Source: Funneliformis mosseae | Lineage: Eukaryota > Glomeromycota > Glomeromycetes > Glomerales > Glomeraceae | NCBI GenBank assembly: GCA_910592005.1 | Contig: CAJVPP010003831.1 | Location: forward strand, 1-10,625 | DNA: 10,625 bases | Direction of reading: 5' to 3' | Shown: piece after piece, positions 9,173 through 10,625 of the stretch | Numbering within the stretch: position 1 is the stretch's first letter | Layout of the letters: each line of letters starts with the position of its first letter | Notes under the pieces: generated by a model | Databases searched by the model: none | The model's input: only the letters and a program-made list of their open reading frames with translations | What the model was told of the DNA's origin: nothing | Made by a program: the position numbers and the translations under genes

Positions 9173-9360
9173 TAGTGCTCTATACGGGTTGGATTAGATC
9201 TAGTGTTCTGAAAGGATCAGGTCAAATCTGGGTCATTTGACCCGACTCATATTTAAAATCTGAATCGAGTTTATCATTATTTGACACGAGTCCTATATTC
9301 AACCCAACCTGTCAGATTAGGATTATACCTTTGCTTGACTTGGGCTGACTCTAGGTTGAT
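9173..9360 (+). mobile_element. GC-richer palindromic block, candidate 5' terminal region of the hAT element
   Basis: The block is visibly richer in G and C than its surroundings. It holds a near-terminal TAGTGCTCTATACGGGTTGG (9173-9192), the palindrome GGGTCATTTGACCC (9230-9243, 6-bp arms and 2-bp centre), a CGAGT and ACGAGT pair, and CAACCCAACCTG near 9300, which is roughly the reverse complement of the CGGGTTGG at the left. It lies directly upstream of a hAT transposase gene in the correct orientation. hAT elements carry short inverted ends and subterminal repeats, so this is a reasonable 5' end. The right-hand end lies outside the window, so no inverted-repeat partner or 8-bp target duplication could be checked. 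Confidence 0.45.
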
Positions 9361-9585
9361 CCAAGTTTAATCAATATTTTGATGATCTTGTATTTAAAAT
9401 GTTTATGTTATGTGATTTTTAATTTTTAACTTTATTTGTGATTTATGTATGAAATAAGTGAGGCTGAGAAAACAACTTTTGGAAAGCATCCTTCTCTAAG
9501 AAGTAAACTTTTTACTAGAGAACTTTTTGAAGAAAAAGAACTTTCACAAGAATACAAAAATGCAAAAACTCATCGAGTGGTTAAG

Positions 9586-9766
9586 TGCTTAAACTACCCG
9601 TAAGTATTTTAGAAAAAAAATAAAAATTTGCTTAAATATTCATAAGAATTTTTATAAAAAAATTAATTATAAATCTAATCTCTTAAATTTTAGAGATAAA
9701 ACATAGTTTCGCAAGATTGGTGATTCCAATACAACAAATCTTTAGCATCATTTAGAACGTAACCAT
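9586..9766 (+). other. BED-type zinc finger of the hAT pseudogene, split by an intron and degraded
   Basis: The first ligand Cys is at 9586-9588. The second expected Cys position (C-x2-C) is Tyr (TAC, 9595-9597), a one-base change from TGC. The intron 9600-9693 interrupts just after it. The downstream His pair sits at 9749-9751 and 9764-9766 in HHLERNHPEK. Two TAG stops, in DKT-stop-F and NL-stop-HH, occupy positions where BED fingers usually have Trp. The finger would have bound element DNA but cannot fold normally now. Confidence 0.7.
9600..9693 (+). other. Intron 1 of the hAT pseudogene
   Basis: The donor is GTAAGT and the acceptor is TTTTAG, with a length of 94 bp. The phase is kept: CC from exon 1 plus A from exon 2 makes a Pro codon, followed by DKT. 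The intron is strongly AT-rich. Confidence 0.7.
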
Positions 9767-9858
9767 CCAGAGAAAAACCCAAAAAAGCAAAGAATTTAAT
9801 GGTTGAAACCCAAAGCACATTAGATGAATTTATAAACCATACAACAATTCTATCTAAG

Positions 9859-9922
9859 GTATGTTAATAAATAATACATAAAATGGAAAGATATGAATAT
9901 TAAAAATAGTTTTTTTTTTAAG
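9859..9922 (+). other. Intron 2 of the hAT pseudogene
   Basis: The donor is GTATGT; the acceptor is AAG after a run of T. The length is 64 bp and it lies in phase 0 between LSK and FIQKGF. Both flanking exons read well in this phase. Confidence 0.7.
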
Positions 9923-10125
9923 TTTATACAAAAAGGTTTTCACGAGTTCATTACTAAATGGGTGATCGATAATGATCAACCATTTATAACATTAGAAAAT
10001 AAATATTTTCAAAAGATGATAAATATATTAAATTCAAATGCACTAGTCCTATCAGCAGATACAATAATAAATGATATATTAGAAAGTTTTAAAGTGGAAC
10101 AAAAAAAATGAGTAAATTGTTTCAG

Positions 10126-10201
10126 GTAATTTAAATATATGTATAAATTTTTTTTTAAAAAATTTTTTTTTATTTTATTAAACAATTTATTTATTTAATT
10201 G
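10126..10201 (+). other. Intron 3 of the hAT pseudogene (acceptor uncertain)
   Basis: The donor is GTAATT at 10126 after KLFQ. The expected acceptor before SAPRRISF has no AG in the right phase: the closest AG is at 10202-10203, which would shift the frame. A mutated acceptor is likely. Confidence 0.5.
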
Positions 10202-10410
10202 AGTGCACCTAGGAGAATTTCTTTTGTAATTGATTCATGAATATCAATGAATGGTTATCCCTTTTTAGCTATAACAATATACTGGATTACTAAAGATTGG
10301 AGGCTTCAGGATAAATTGCTAGATTTTATAGATCTTTTTGGTCCTCATTAGGTGAAAATCTTTATAATACTTTCGTAAAAAGTTATCATAAGTTTGGAAT
10401 TTTAGAAAAG

Positions 10411-10606
10411 GTAAATAAATATTTTTTATTTTTTTTTTTAAATTTTTTAATTTTTGTTTATTTTTTTTATTTTATTTTTATTTTTATTTTTCTTTAATTT
10501 TTTAATTATTTTATTTATTTAACTCTTTATTTTTTTTTTAATTGTTTTATTTTTATATTTATACAAACTTGAAATATAACTAATAAAATCATTGTAACTT
10601 TAACAG
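10411..10606 (+). other. Intron 4 of the hAT pseudogene, T-rich
   Basis: The donor is GTAAAT after GILEK and the acceptor is AACAG at 10602-10606. The length is 196 bp and phase 0 is kept into IFAVTS. Most of it is poly-T interrupted by A, which explains the extreme composition near 10430-10560. Confidence 0.65.
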
Positions 10607-10625
10607 ATTTTTGCAGTTACTAGTG

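Larger units (their letters stand above)
9445..10625 (+). pseudogene. Decayed hAT-family transposase with BED zinc finger, multi-exon, runs off the window
   Basis: The intact family encodes a nuclear cut-and-paste transposase with an N-terminal BED finger and an RNase-H-like core. I chose ATG at 9445 because its frame is open to the first donor. Exon 1 is 9445-9599 (HRVVKCLNYP); exon 2 is 9694-9858 (HHLERNHPEK, then after a frameshift MVETQSTLDEFI); exon 3 is 9923-10125 (KGFHEFITKWVIDNDQPFIT, typical of the region before the core). Exon 4 is about 10202-10410, with ISFVIDS holding the likely first catalytic Asp at 10232-10234, then ITIYWITKDWRLQDKLL. Exon 5 starts at 10607 and reads IFAVTS, where the family's AVTxDN motif is expected. 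Damage: TAG at two probable Trp codons in exon 2, TGA at 10238-10240, an A-run frameshift near 10105 and another near 10350. The exon 4 acceptor is unclear. The core, the other catalytic residues and the dimerisation domain lie beyond the window. Confidence 0.85.

Noticed and set aside
10430..10560. T-rich tract as a terminator or special repeat
   Set aside because: It lies inside hAT intron 4, whose donor and acceptor join exons in phase; intronic low complexity explains it.
1..10625. tRNA, rRNA, riboswitch or CRISPR array
   Set aside because: No cloverleaf-like GC-bearing segment, rRNA-like conserved stretch or regularly spaced repeat array was seen. The base composition and spliced genes indicate eukaryotic nuclear DNA.

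Overview
The window looks like nuclear DNA of a very AT-rich, intron-containing eukaryote. I read it as an intergenic graveyard of decayed DNA transposons. Protein fragments recovered by reading through stops and frameshifts resemble transposable-element families I associate with arbuscular mycorrhizal fungi (Glomeromycotina, Rhizophagus-like). That taxonomic call is recall-based inference, not a search result. No intact host gene, tRNA, rRNA or CRISPR array was seen.

Layout, left to right. (1) Positions 304-3450 on the minus strand hold a broken multi-exon transposase gene of the fungal Plavaka type (CACTA-like), starting with a C2H2 zinc finger. (2) An approximately 1 kb AT-rich divergent intergenic region follows. 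(3) Positions 4455-6065 on the plus strand hold a broken gene of about five exons that I do not recognise; it ends in a zinc-knuckle-like motif. Items 1-3 may be one two-gene element, because AAGTATTT-type motifs occur near both outer edges (1-300 and 6080-6310). (4) Positions 6322-7179 on the plus strand hold a decayed Helitron Rep N-terminal (HUH) domain without its helicase. (5) Positions 7551-8535 on the plus strand hold a decayed pogo/CENP-B-like DDE transposase cut off just after its third catalytic position. (6) Two 111-bp direct repeats (8537-8647 and 8897-9007) start right at that cut. (7) A GC-richer block with GGGTC/GACCC palindromes (about 9173-9360) may be the left end of a hAT element. 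The broken hAT transposase gene (BED zinc finger, then the start of the RNase-H-like core) runs from 9445 past the window end, with four introns still visible.

The genes do not cooperate as a living pathway: every one carries nonsense or frameshift damage. Most stops I could interpret look like C-to-T or G-to-A changes at former Arg, Gln or Trp codons, which suggests methylation/deamination or RIP-like decay. The splice sites and reading phases are better kept than the catalytic residues, so the ancestral gene structures can still be read.
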